A stretch of DNA of 64,000 nt from Actinoallomurus spadix (GTDB lineage: Bacteria > Actinomycetota > Actinomycetes > Streptosporangiales > Streptosporangiaceae). Within the stretch, counting starts at the first letter, position 1. Each line of letters begins with the position of its first letter. The stretch is from positions 248,001 to 312,000 of the forward strand of contig NZ_JAMXMX010000001.1 of assembly GCF_024055725.1 (NCBI RefSeq), read 5' to 3'. The position numbers were made by a program, and so were the translations under genes. Of this stretch, positions 1 to 7,426 are shown one piece after another. The notes beneath the pieces were generated by a model. That model did no database searches. It had not been told where the DNA came from and saw only the letters and a list, made by a program, of their open reading frames with translations.

Positions 1-1759
1 CGTCGTGGCCGAGCGCGACGGCCGCGTGGTAGGCCAGCAGCTGCAGCGGGATGGACAACAGGATCGGGTCGAGTTCGGGCTCGTTCTTCGGCACGACGAT
101 CGCGTCGTCGCCGGTCTCCCGGTGCCCGACCGTCAGCACGCGGCCGCGCCGGGCGCGGATCTCCCCGATCGTCGACAGGTTCTTGTCCAGCAGCTCGTCG
201 TCCGGAACGACGGCGACGGCGGGCAGCTCGGGGCTGACCAGGGCGAGCGGGCCGTGCTTCAGCTCGCTGGCCGGGTACGCCTCGGCGTGGACGTAGGAGA
301 CCTCCTTGAGCTTCTGCGCGCCCTCCCGGGCGACCGGCCGGCCGCGGACCCGCCCGACGAACAGCATGCTGCGGTACGCCGCGTACTCCCGCGCGAGCTC
401 GGCGATCCGGTCCTCCTGCTTCAGGATCTCCTCGATCTGCGCGGGCAGGGCCCGCAGCCCCTCGGCGATCCGGCGCCCGTCGGCGGGGGACAGGTCGTGG
501 ATGCGCCCCAGGTGCAGCGCGAGCAGCGCGAACACCACGGCCGTGGAGGTGTACGCCTTGGTCGAGGCCACCGCGATCTCGGGGCCGGCGTGCAGGTAGA
601 CGCCGCCGTCGCACTCGCGGGCGATCGCGCTGCCGACGGCGTTCACGACGCCCAGGACCCGGCCGCCCTTGCGCTTCAGCTCCTGCACGGCGGCGAGGGT
701 GTCGTAGGTCTCACCGGACTGGCTGACCGCGACGTACAGGGTGTCCGCCTCGACGACCGGGTTGCGGTAGCGGAACTCCGAGGCGGGCTCGGCGTCGGCC
801 GGGATCCGGGCGAGCTCCTCGATGAGCTGCGCCCCGACCTGCCCGGCGTAGTACGCCGAGCCGCAGCCGAGGATCTTCACCCGGCGGATCTCCCGGGCCT
901 CGCGCGGGTCGAGGTTCAGGCCGCCGAGGTGGGCGGTGTGGAAGCGCAGGTCCAGTCGGCCGCGCAGCGCGCGTTCGACGGCGGCGGGCTGCTCGTGGAT
1001 CTCCTTGCGCATGAAGTGCGTGTAGCCCTCGGCGTCGTACGCGGCCTCCTCGGCCTCGATGAGGGACGGCTCCTTGCGGGTGGCGCGCCGGTCCAGCGTC
1101 GAGGTGCGGAACCCGTCGGCGCGTACGGTCGCCAGCTCGCCGTCGTCGAGGTGCACGACCTGCCGGGTGTAGCGCACGAGCGCGGCGACGTCGGAGGCGG
1201 CGAACATCTCCTTCTCACCGATGCCGAGCACGACCGGGCTGCCGTTGCGGGCGACGACCAGCACCCCGGGGTGGCGCGCGTCCACGACGGCGATGCCGTA
1301 CGTCCCGACGACCCGCGACAGCGCCTCCCGTACGGCGTCCTCCAGCTCCGCCTCCCCGGAACGGGCGATCAGGTGGGGGAGCACCTCACTGTCGGTCTCG
1401 GAGGACAGGACGACGCCGTCGGCGGCCAGCTCGGCGCGCAGCTCGTCGGCGTTCTCGATGATGCCGTTGTGGACCACGGCGATCGTCCCGGCGATGTGGG
1501 GGTGGGCGTTCAGGTCGCTGGGCTCGCCGTGGGTGGCCCAGCGGGTGTGCCCGATGCCCGGCGCGCCCTTGAAGCGGGCGGGCAGCCCGGCCGCCAGCTC
1601 GCCGACCCGTACCTTGGCCTTGCGCACGCGCAGGTCACCCGCGCGGCCGAGGACGGCCAGGCCCGCCGAGTCGTAGCCGCGGTACTCCAGGCGGGCCAGC
1701 CCCTCGGTCAGGATCGGGACGGCGTCCCGCGGGCCGACGTAGGCCACGATTCCGCACAT
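1..1759 (-). CDS. glmS: Glutamine--fructose-6-phosphate aminotransferase, C-terminus cut by window edge
   Basis: Makes glucosamine-6-phosphate from fructose-6-phosphate and glutamine, the first step towards UDP-GlcNAc for peptidoglycan; cytoplasmic. The reverse strand starts MCGIVAYV at the ATG at 1759, the class II glutamine amidotransferase N-terminus whose Cys2 is the catalytic nucleophile. About 586 codons are present against a usual 600-615 residues, so only the last 20-30 residues lie outside the window. The N-terminal glutaminase domain is followed by the two SIS sugar-isomerase domains expected of the family. The start lies 10 bp after the stop of the small gene at 1770-2039, so the two are probably co-transcribed. 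A 665-residue reading frame on the opposite strand is a high-GC shadow. Confidence 0.93.
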   Translation of the reverse strand, partial: MCGIVAYVGPRDAVPILTEGLARLEYRGYDSAGLAVLGRAGDLRVRKAKVRVGELAAGLPARFKGAPGIGHTRWATHGEPSDLNAHPHIAGTIAVVHNGIIENADELRAELAADGVVLSSETDSEVLPHLIARSGEAELEDAVREALSRVVGTYGIAVVDARHPGVLVVARNGSPVVLGIGEKEMFAASDVAALVRYTRQVVHLDDGELATVRADGFRTSTLDRRATRKEPSLIEAEEAAYDAEGYTHFMRKEIHEQPAAVERALRGRLDLRFHTAHLGGLNLDPREAREIRRVKILGCGSAYYAGQVGAQLIEELARIPADAEPASEFRYRNPVVEADTLYVAVSQSGETYDTLAAVQELKRKGGRVLGVVNAVGSAIARECDGGVYLHAGPEIAVASTKAYTSTAVVFALLALHLGRIHDLSPADGRRIAEGLRALPAQIEEILKQEDRIAELAREYAAYRSMLFVGRVRGRPVAREGAQKLKEVSYVHAEAYPASELKHGPLALVSPELPAVAVVPDDELLDKNLSTIGEIRARRGRVLTVGHRETGDDAIVVPKNEPELDPILLSIPLQLLAYHAAVALGHD

Positions 1760-1769
1760 CAGGTCTCCT

Positions 1770-2039
1770 TCATCCGTAGACGATGCGGCGGAGCTGGCGC
1801 AGCGAGAGCTCCGGGGGAGCGACGCGCCGCGACGGCAGCTCGGCGGCGATGCGTTCGAAGATCCGGTCGTTGGTCAGTCCGCGCGCCTTCAGCTCGGCGT
1901 GCCGCCGGCGGACGAAGTCCTCGGCGGGCTCGGCGAAGTAGGCGAGCACGTCCGCGACGACGCGCGCCGCCTCGCCGGGGCTCAGCGCCGACGTACGGCT
2001 GAGGTGGGCGACGAGCTCGTCATGGGGTTGTCCGGCCAC
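1770..2039 (-). CDS. Small conserved-looking protein upstream of glmS
   Basis: An 89-residue, largely helical soluble protein (MAGQPHDELV...LRQLRRIVYG) with no signal peptide, membrane segment or motif I recognise. It is rich in Arg and Glu; the central stretch LKARGLTNDRIFERIAAELP resembles a small helical bundle. It ends 10 bp before glmS on the same strand, so it is likely the first gene of that transcript. Function unknown. The GC-rich third positions and the tight spacing support it being real. Confidence 0.6.
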   Translation of the reverse strand: MAGQPHDELVAHLSRTSALSPGEAARVVADVLAYFAEPAEDFVRRRHAELKARGLTNDRIFERIAAELPSRRVAPPELSLRQLRRIVYG

Positions 2040-2079
2040 GAACGCCGATAATTCCGGGTCTGGGATGAAAAGAGCAAGA

Positions 2080-2103
2080 ATCCTGCCCGGTATCGGGCAG
2101 GAT
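2080..2103 (-). terminator. Hairpin with T-rich tail, probable terminator of the TetR gene
   Basis: A perfect 10-bp inverted repeat (ATCCTGCCCG / CGGGCAGGAT) with a 4-nt loop. On the minus strand it is followed by a T-rich run (TTCTTGCTCTTTT). It lies about 110 bp downstream of the TetR stop and 41 bp upstream of the 89-residue gene, so it may separate the two transcripts. An operator role cannot be excluded. Confidence 0.55.
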
Positions 2104-2210
2104 CGGAGCCTTCCTGGTCACGCCTGGCCGCCGCGTTCGGCACCACAACGTGCCTGGGCGCCCGGCGCCACCCTCGGGATCGGGACGCCGGGTCGGTGGT
2201 GATGGGGAGA

Positions 2211-2789
2211 TCAGCTCAGCTTCGTGGTCGCCGTGCGAAGATCCTCCAGGGCGGCCAGCGCATGGGGGGCGAGCCCTCTGTCGTCATCACGATCGGCTTC
2301 GGACCACTCGGCATAGCCTCGTTTGAAAGCGAGGACCCCCATCTCGGCTGCGAGGTGTGCGATCGGGCCGGGGACGCCGCGGGCGAGGAGTGCGGTCGTC
2401 ATGGCGCTCGCGAGACCGACGCTCTTCAGCGCGTCCCGTTCCTGAAGCTCGGCGCTGGCCGCGACGGCCGCCTTGAGACGGGGGCCGAGCTCGCGGTTCA
2501 CCGGCCCCATTTCGCTCGATGCGCGCTCGAGGCCGGCGGCGACCGCCTCGAGCGGGCCGGCGCCGGCAGGCGCCTCGGCGATCCCCTCGGCCAGGAGGCG
2601 GCTCAACGTCTCCTGGCCGGCCACCAGGACCTCACGTTTGTCGGAGAAGTGCCTGAAAAAGGTACTTCTGGTGACTCCGGCGCGCTCGGCGATCTGGGCC
2701 ACCGTCGTGGCGTCGTATCCCTGTTCGGTGAAGAGATCCACGGCGGCGACGACCAGTCGCTCGCGCGCCCCCGGTTGCCATCGAGCCAT
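2211..2789 (-). CDS. TetR/AcrR family repressor
   Basis: A 192-residue one-component repressor. The N-terminal TetR helix-turn-helix covers roughly residues 8-55 (VVAAVDLFTEQGYDATTV, then AGVTRSTFFRHFSDKREVL). The C-terminal ligand domain is not recognisable to subfamily. It diverges from the SDR gene at 2879 across a short gap containing two copies of an imperfect palindrome, so it probably represses both itself and the SDR gene. The start ATG at 2789 gives the normal TetR N-terminal length. The ligand cannot be told. Confidence 0.88.
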   Translation of the reverse strand: MARWQPGARERLVVAAVDLFTEQGYDATTVAQIAERAGVTRSTFFRHFSDKREVLVAGQETLSRLLAEGIAEAPAGAGPLEAVAAGLERASSEMGPVNRELGPRLKAAVAASAELQERDALKSVGLASAMTTALLARGVPGPIAHLAAEMGVLAFKRGYAEWSEADRDDDRGLAPHALAALEDLRTATTKLS

Positions 2790-2805
2790 GTCATCACTGT
2801 AACAG

Positions 2806-2864
2806 AGTGATGCGACATGTGTCCCATCGCTCTGCTACGGTGATGCGACATCAGTCCCATCACT
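2806..2864. promoter_or_regulatory. Duplicated TetR operator between divergent genes
   Basis: Two copies of an imperfect palindrome, at 2806-2831 and 2839-2864, share the core TGATGCGACAT-N2-GTCCCATC. They are exactly 33 bp apart, three helical turns. They sit between the TetR start (2789) and the SDR start (2879). A half-site-like ATCACT/AGTGAT pair overlaps the left copy (2793-2811). These are the likely binding sites of the adjacent TetR protein. Confidence 0.65.
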
Positions 2865-2878
2865 CTGGGGAGTCCTCC

Positions 2879-3760
2879 ATGCACGTCTTCGTCACCGGCG
2901 GCACCGGCACCATCGGATCCGCCGTCGTCGCCGAACTGCTCGGCGACGGCCACACCGTTCTCGCGCTGGCCCGCTCGGACGCCTCCGAGCAGACCCTCAA
3001 GGAGGCCGGCGCCGAGGTGCTGCGCGGAGAGCTGGCCGATCTCGACGTCCTGCGGGCCGGCGTCGCGCAGTCCGACGGCGTCATCTCCCTGGCGTTCGGA
3101 CGCGACTACAGCAACCCCGACGTGCTCGCGGCGGCCATCGCCGAGGAGAGCGCGGCCATGGCCACACTGGGCGAAGAGCTCACCAGCAGCGATCGACCGA
3201 TCGTCACCGTCTCCGGGACGCCCTGGGTGCCGGGCCGCGCCTCCACCGAGGCCGATCCGCTGCCGACCGACGGGCCGGTGGGCGGTCGCGGCCGCTCGGT
3301 CAACGCGCTGCTGGAACTGGCCTCGCGCGGCGTGCGCGCGACGGCGGTCCGCATGCCACGCACCGTTCACAATGAGGGCAAGGGCGGCTTCGCCGGCCTG
3401 TTGGCCGACCAAGCGCGCCGCACCGGGGTGGCCGGTTACCCGGGCGACGGCACCCAGCGCTGGCCGGCCGTCCACGCCCTCGACGCAGCGGTCCTGTTCC
3501 GGCTGGCCCTCGAATCGGCGCCGGCGGGGACGTCCTGGCACGCCGTGGCCGACGAGGGCGACGCGGTGCGCGACATCGCGACGGTCATCGGCCGGCGGCT
3601 GGGCCTGCCGGTCGAGGCGGTATCGGAGGGGGCCTTCGGCCCGTTCGGCCCGATCTTCGCGATGGACCAGCCGGCGTCCAGCGCCCACACCCGCGATGTT
3701 CTCGGGTGGCAGCCGGCGCACCCGAGTCTGCTGGAGGACCTGGAGAACGTCCAGCCCTGA
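2879..3760 (+). CDS. NAD(P)-binding atypical SDR / NmrA-epimerase-like oxidoreductase
   Basis: A 293-residue Rossmann-fold protein starting MHVFVTGGTGTIGSAVV, with the TGGTGxIG dinucleotide-binding motif at residues 5-12. The middle (VTVSGTPWVPG) and C-terminal half resemble extended/atypical SDRs acting on nucleotide-sugar-like or small carbonyl substrates; no substrate can be assigned. ATG 2879 is preferred because GGGGAG lies just upstream. A longer frame from 2807 would translate the operator repeats and is unlikely. The divergent TetR gene is the probable regulator. Confidence 0.82.
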   Translation: MHVFVTGGTGTIGSAVVAELLGDGHTVLALARSDASEQTLKEAGAEVLRGELADLDVLRAGVAQSDGVISLAFGRDYSNPDVLAAAIAEESAAMATLGEELTSSDRPIVTVSGTPWVPGRASTEADPLPTDGPVGGRGRSVNALLELASRGVRATAVRMPRTVHNEGKGGFAGLLADQARRTGVAGYPGDGTQRWPAVHALDAAVLFRLALESAPAGTSWHAVADEGDAVRDIATVIGRRLGLPVEAVSEGAFGPFGPIFAMDQPASSAHTRDVLGWQPAHPSLLEDLENVQP

Positions 3761-3832
3761 CATCACCGTCCCTGTCCCCTGACCGAGCCGAACACACGTG
3801 CCACCTCGTGACCACACCGGCCGCGTGGCACT

Positions 3833-3890
3833 CGAACGGCCGGTCACCCTGACCCGACCCCCGGGCTCCTTGGGTGTGACCGGCCGTTCG
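3833..3890. terminator. Bidirectional terminator hairpin
   Basis: A 15-bp perfect inverted repeat, CGAACGGCCGGTCAC (3833-3847) with GTGACCGGCCGTTCG (3876-3890), between the convergent SDR gene and the NlpC/P60-like gene. It lies 72 bp after one stop and 9 bp after the other, so it can serve both. Confidence 0.65.
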
Positions 3891-3899
3891 CCTGCCGCA

Positions 3900-4523
3900 T
3901 CAGCCCTCGAGGATCCGGTTGTAGCGGTACGGCCGGTAGTGGTTGTAGGACACCCGGTGGGTACGGTGGTGCGTCCCGCCGTCACCGGCCTGTTCGTACA
4001 CCCAGTACGTGGTGTGCGCCGGGTCGGCCCACCGCTCGAACAGCATCACGTGCCCGGCGTCGCCGGCGCTGCCCGCGCCGAGGAACCCGATGGCGTCGCC
4101 GGCTCTCAGGTCGCCCCAGCCGATCGGGTGCACGACCGGTCCCGGGTACCCGGGACCGCCGCGCAGCATGCTGTCGGTGTTGTAGTTGAGCGGCGCGCCG
4201 CCCGCGGTCTGGAGGTTCCAGGCCATCGAGACGTATCCGGAGCAGTCGGTGCGCCAGCCGGCCAGGTAACGGCTCTGGCTGTACGGCACCGGCCCGCCGT
4301 GCCAGGCGGTGAGCCACGTGCGGGCGCGGGCGATCGCGACGCTCCGCCTGGTCGGGATCATCGGCGCCGCCTCGGCCCGCCCCGGCGTGACGGTGCTCGA
4401 CGAGCCCATCATCGGCCGGGGGACGCGCGGATGCGCGTCGGCCCGCGCCGGTCCGGCCATGGTCACGGCGGCGAGCAGGCCGCCCAGCACGACGGCGATG
4501 ACCCGCTGGTTCGGATACCTCAC
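3900..4523 (-). CDS. Secreted NlpC/P60-like (CHAP-like) amidase
   Basis: A 207-residue exported protein with a typical signal peptide (hydrophobic VIAVVLGGLLAAV, then AGPARADA near residue 30). The catalytic domain shows the cysteine in WRTDCSGYVSM (Cys94) and a histidine in DAGHVMLFE (His158), the Cys/His arrangement of NlpC/P60-type peptidoglycan or amide hydrolases. A cell-wall role is inferred from the family; the substrate is not known. The GTG start at 4523 is chosen because AAGGGA lies about 9 nt upstream and it gives a standard signal peptide; GTG at 4550 is an alternative. Confidence 0.72.
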   Translation of the reverse strand: MRYPNQRVIAVVLGGLLAAVTMAGPARADAHPRVPRPMMGSSSTVTPGRAEAAPMIPTRRSVAIARARTWLTAWHGGPVPYSQSRYLAGWRTDCSGYVSMAWNLQTAGGAPLNYNTDSMLRGGPGYPGPVVHPIGWGDLRAGDAIGFLGAGSAGDAGHVMLFERWADPAHTTYWVYEQAGDGGTHHRTHRVSYNHYRPYRYNRILEG

Positions 4524-4610
4524 CCGATGGTCCCTTCTCGAAGGCGTCACTGAACGTCACCGAACGTAGCGAGCGGTGATCATTCCTGCTCGGATGACGC
4601 GCCGCCGGAG

Positions 4611-4631
4611 CTTTCTTGACTGACCGTTACA
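4611..4631 (+). promoter_or_regulatory. Operator/promoter of the TetR gene at 4653
   Basis: CTTTCTTGACTGACCGTTACA lies 22-42 bp upstream of the TetR start and contains a -35-like TTGACT. Its inverted copy, with one mismatch in 21 bases, lies at 5272-5292 in front of the downstream dehydrogenase gene. This is the probable binding site of the encoded TetR protein. Confidence 0.65.
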
Positions 4632-4652
4632 GATACGGCTATCGTCCCGGCC

Positions 4653-5234
4653 ATGGCACGGACGCGGGAGTTCGACACCGAGACGGTGGTCCGGTCGGCG
4701 ATGGAGCTGTTCTGGCGCCGGGGCTACGAGGCCACCTCGATCCAGGATCTGGTCGAGGCCACCGGGCTCGGGCGCGGCTCGCTGTACGCCGCGTTCGGCA
4801 GCAAGGACGGACTGTACGAGGTGGCCCTCCGGCGGTACGCCGAGCTGTCGTCGGCGCGGATGACGGCCCGGCTCGAACGCGACGTCCCGATCCGCACGGT
4901 GCTCCGCGACCTGCTGCTGTCGCTCGTCGACGAGGCGGCGCGCGACGCCGACCGGCGCGGTTGCCTGGTGACGAACACCGCGATCGAGCGGCTTCCGCAC
5001 GACGCCGTCTCGGGGCGCATCGTCACCGACGCGCTCGGCGGGGTGCGCGAGTCGATCGCGGCCGCGCTCACCCGGGCCCGCGAGCGCGGCGAGCTCCCCG
5101 CGGACACCGACGTGCCGGGGCTGGCCGACTTCTTCATCACGGCCATCCAGGGACTGCGGGTCATGGCCAAGGCCGGCCCGGACCGGCGGCGGCTGGCCGT
5201 CGTCGTCGAGACCGCCCTCGGCGTGCTGCCGTGA
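4653..5234 (+). CDS. TetR/AcrR family repressor
   Basis: A 193-residue repressor with an HTH at about residues 8-52 (VRSAMELFWRRGYEATSIQDLVEATGL... GSLYAAFGSKDGLY). The C-terminal domain has the CLVTNTAIE-type segment typical of the TetR branch with MARTREFD-like N-termini. It is paralogous to the TetR gene at 6280-6861 (shared MARTxEFD, ELFWxRGYEATS, GCxVxNTA). It is followed 70 bp later by a dehydrogenase gene; identical inverted operator copies in front of both genes imply joint repression. Confidence 0.88.
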   Translation: MARTREFDTETVVRSAMELFWRRGYEATSIQDLVEATGLGRGSLYAAFGSKDGLYEVALRRYAELSSARMTARLERDVPIRTVLRDLLLSLVDEAARDADRRGCLVTNTAIERLPHDAVSGRIVTDALGGVRESIAAALTRARERGELPADTDVPGLADFFITAIQGLRVMAKAGPDRRRLAVVVETALGVLP

Positions 5235-5271
5235 CGGCGCGGGCGCCCGGCGCCGCCCCCTGCCCAAAAAA

Positions 5272-5292
5272 TGTAACGATCAGTCAAGAAAG
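5272..5292 (+). promoter_or_regulatory. Second operator copy, upstream of the dehydrogenase gene
   Basis: TGTAACGATCAGTCAAGAAAG is the reverse complement, with one mismatch, of the site at 4611-4631. It ends 12 bp before the ATG at 5305 and overlaps the ribosome-binding region. The duplication ties the dehydrogenase to the TetR protein encoded just upstream. Confidence 0.6.
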
Positions 5293-5304
5293 AGGAGCCG
5301 GACC

Positions 5305-6153
5305 ATGACCGTCGCACTGCTGGGAACCGGGATCATGGGCGCGGCGATGGCCCGCAACCTGCTCGCTCAGGGCATCGACCTGCGGGCCTGGAACCGTACG
5401 CGGGCGAAGGCCGAGGCCGTCGGCGGGCTCAAGGTCGCCGGCACCCCCGCCGAGGCCGTCGAGGGCGCCACCGTGATCATCACGATGCTGAACGACGGCG
5501 AGGCGGTGCTCCGGGCGATGGAGCAGGCCGCCCCGGGCCTGCGCGAGGGGCAGATCTGGGCGCAGATGAGCACGGTCGGCCTCGGCCCGCTGGACGACCT
5601 TCGCGCGCTCGCCGAACGGCACGGCCTCGTCTTCGTCGACGCCCCGGTGCAGGGCAGCCGGCAGCCCGCCGAACGCGGAGAACTGATCGTGCTCGCCTCC
5701 GGACCGGAGCGCGCGCGGGAACCCCTGGAGCCGGTGTTCGACGCGGTCGGCAAGCAGACGTTGTGGCTCGGCCCCGCCGGTACGGGCAGCCGGCTCAAGC
5801 TCGTCACGAACACCTGGGCCCTCACCCTCGTCTCCGGGGTCGGCGAGGCCCTCGCCCTGGCGCGGGCCCTGGACGTCGACCCGCGGGCGTTCCGCGACGT
5901 CGTCGGCGCCGGGCCGATGGACAGCGCGCTGTTCCAGCAGAAGGCCGCGGCCATCATGGCCGGCGACTTCGCGCCGACCTTCACCGTGACCAACGCCGAG
6001 AAGGACACCCGGCTGATCTGCGCGGCCGCCGCGTCCGCCGGGGTCCGGATGGACGTCATGGAGGCCACCCGCGAGCGCTTCCGCCGGGCCGGCCGCGCGG
6101 GCCACGCCGAGGAGGACATGGCCGCCGCCTACTTCGCCGGCTTCACCTCCTGA
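5305..6153 (+). CDS. NAD(P)-dependent beta-hydroxyacid dehydrogenase (3-hydroxyisobutyrate dehydrogenase-like)
   Basis: A 282-residue member of the 6-phosphogluconate/3-hydroxyisobutyrate dehydrogenase family. The N-terminus VALLGTGIMGAAMARNLL is the Rossmann GxGxMG motif; DAPVQGSRQPAERGEL matches the family substrate-binding DAPVxG motif; GSRLKLVTN includes the catalytic Lys region. It oxidises or reduces a small beta-hydroxy acid; the exact substrate, or an imine-reductase activity, cannot be distinguished. AGAGGAG precedes the ATG. Probably regulated by the TetR protein at 4653. Confidence 0.82.
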   Translation: MTVALLGTGIMGAAMARNLLAQGIDLRAWNRTRAKAEAVGGLKVAGTPAEAVEGATVIITMLNDGEAVLRAMEQAAPGLREGQIWAQMSTVGLGPLDDLRALAERHGLVFVDAPVQGSRQPAERGELIVLASGPERAREPLEPVFDAVGKQTLWLGPAGTGSRLKLVTNTWALTLVSGVGEALALARALDVDPRAFRDVVGAGPMDSALFQQKAAAIMAGDFAPTFTVTNAEKDTRLICAAAASAGVRMDVMEATRERFRRAGRAGHAEEDMAAAYFAGFTS

Positions 6154-6279
6154 CGTCCTCAACGCCGAGGTTCCGCGTCGCGTCGACGACGAGGTTCCTC
6201 GGCGCCGGCTCCTTTCGGTCGTCGCGGCCGGGCTCACATGCAGCTGACAGCGCCGTGAGCGCGCCGGTCGCCCGCCGGG

Positions 6280-6861
6280 TCAGTCCAGGACGGCCAGAGC
6301 CTGGTCCGCGGCGTCGCTGAGCCGGTCCGGGCCGGGATGGGCCCGGCCGAGCACCCGCATCCCCTGCAGCAGCACGAGAAGGAACCGGGCCAGCGCCCGC
6401 GGGTCCTTGTCCGCCGGCAGCTCGCCCTGGGCCCGCGCCCTGGTCAGCGCCGAGGTCAGCGCGGTCTCCACGGTGTCCCAGCTCGCCTCGACCCGCCGGG
6501 CGGCCTGCGCGTCCCGGCCGGCCAGCTCCACCGCGGTGTTCACCACCATGCAGCCCCGCCGGTGCGGATCGGCCGCGGACTCCTCGGCGTAGGCGCGCAC
6601 CAGCGCCCGTACGGCGGGCAGGACGGGCCCCGGCTGGGACAGCAGCTCGACGATGTTGAGGTCACGGGTCCGGGCGTACCGCTCGTACGCCTTGAGATAG
6701 AGGTCGTGCTTGCCGCCGAAGGTGGCGTAGATGCTGGCCCGCGCGATGCCGAGGTGCTCGACGAGGTCGGCCATCGACGTCGCCTCGTACCCGCGCTCCC
6801 AGAACAGCTCCATCGCCTTCTGCAGCACGGCGTCCGGATCGAACTCCTTCGTCCTCGCCAC
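6280..6861 (-). CDS. TetR/AcrR family repressor, AcuR-like
   Basis: A 193-residue paralogue of the repressor at 4653-5234. HTH at residues ~10-52 (QKAMELFWERGYEATSMADLVEHLGI...IYATFGGKHDLY). A perfect GACCGATCGGTC palindrome lies 25 bp upstream of its start, the kind of operator known for AcuR-type repressors. It faces away from the VOC gene at 7013, so the palindrome could control both. Ligand unknown. Confidence 0.87.
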   Translation of the reverse strand: MARTKEFDPDAVLQKAMELFWERGYEATSMADLVEHLGIARASIYATFGGKHDLYLKAYERYARTRDLNIVELLSQPGPVLPAVRALVRAYAEESAADPHRRGCMVVNTAVELAGRDAQAARRVEASWDTVETALTSALTRARAQGELPADKDPRALARFLLVLLQGMRVLGRAHPGPDRLSDAADQALAVLD

Positions 6862-6885
6862 ACCTCAGGACGCTAGTCGAAAGTA

Positions 6886-6897
6886 GACCGATCGGTC
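6886..6897. promoter_or_regulatory. Perfect 12-bp TetR operator
   Basis: GACCGATCGGTC, a perfect palindrome flanked by TA and AA, 25 bp upstream of the TetR start at 6861 and 115 bp upstream of the VOC gene at 7013. Palindromes of this form are typical AcuR/TetR sites. Confidence 0.65.
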
Positions 6898-7012
6898 AAA
6901 TATCGCACGGCTGCGGATTCTCATCGCCGCACCGATGAGTTCGTCGTAGGACTGTCGTTACATGGGCCGAAGCGTCGGTGATCGGCCGGCCGGACCCGAG
7001 GAGACAAGCACC

Positions 7013-7426
7013 ATGGACATGAAGCTCGAACTCGTCGTCGTCCCCGTCGCGGACGTCGACCGGGCCAAGGCCTTCTACGCGGAGCGGGCCGGGTTCCGGC
7101 TGGACGTCGACTTCAGCGCGGGGGAGGACTTCCGGGTGGTGCAGCTCACGCCGCCGGGTTCGGCCTGCTCGATCGCGCTGATGAAGAACAAGGAGACGGC
7201 CGGCTCGGTGCAGGGTCTGCACCTGGTGGTCGCCGACATCGAGGCCGTGCGCGCCGAGCTGACCGGGCGCGGGGTGGAGGTGAGCGAGGTCTTCCACCAC
7301 GAGGCCGGCGGTCCGGTGCCGGGACATGACGCGGAAGAGCGCGACTACGCGAACTTCGCCTCCTTCAGCGACCCGGACGGCAACGGCTGGCTGCTCCAGC
7401 AGATCCGGCGCGGTGGCGAGGCGTGA
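7013..7426 (+). CDS. VOC (glyoxalase/bleomycin-resistance fold) family protein
   Basis: A 137-residue protein with paired beta-alpha-beta-beta-beta modules: KLELVVVPVADVDRAKAFYAE at the N-terminus and LHLVVADIEAV...SFSDPDGNGWLLQQI at the C-terminus, the SDPDGN signature of VOC proteins. Substrate unknown. ATG 7013 is preferred because GAGGAGA lies upstream; the ATG at 7019 is possible. Its stop overlaps the GTG start of the sigma-factor gene, so the two are translationally coupled, as is common for ECF sigma factors paired with small enzymes or DGPF-type proteins. Confidence 0.83.
   Translation: MDMKLELVVVPVADVDRAKAFYAERAGFRLDVDFSAGEDFRVVQLTPPGSACSIALMKNKETAGSVQGLHLVVADIEAVRAELTGRGVEVSEVFHHEAGGPVPGHDAEERDYANFASFSDPDGNGWLLQQIRRGGEA

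Noticed and set aside
5-2002. 665-codon open frame on the + strand over glmS
   Set aside because: Antisense shadow of glmS and its small neighbour; Gly/Arg/Asp-rich, no domain, no ribosome-binding site.
2807-2878. Extended N-terminus of the SDR protein
   Set aside because: It would translate the duplicated operator (MMRHVSHRSATVMRHQSHHS); the ribosome-binding site belongs to ATG 2879.
6164-6203. Terminator from GCCGAGG / CCTCGGC
   Set aside because: The arms are only 7 bp and 26 nt apart; too weak.
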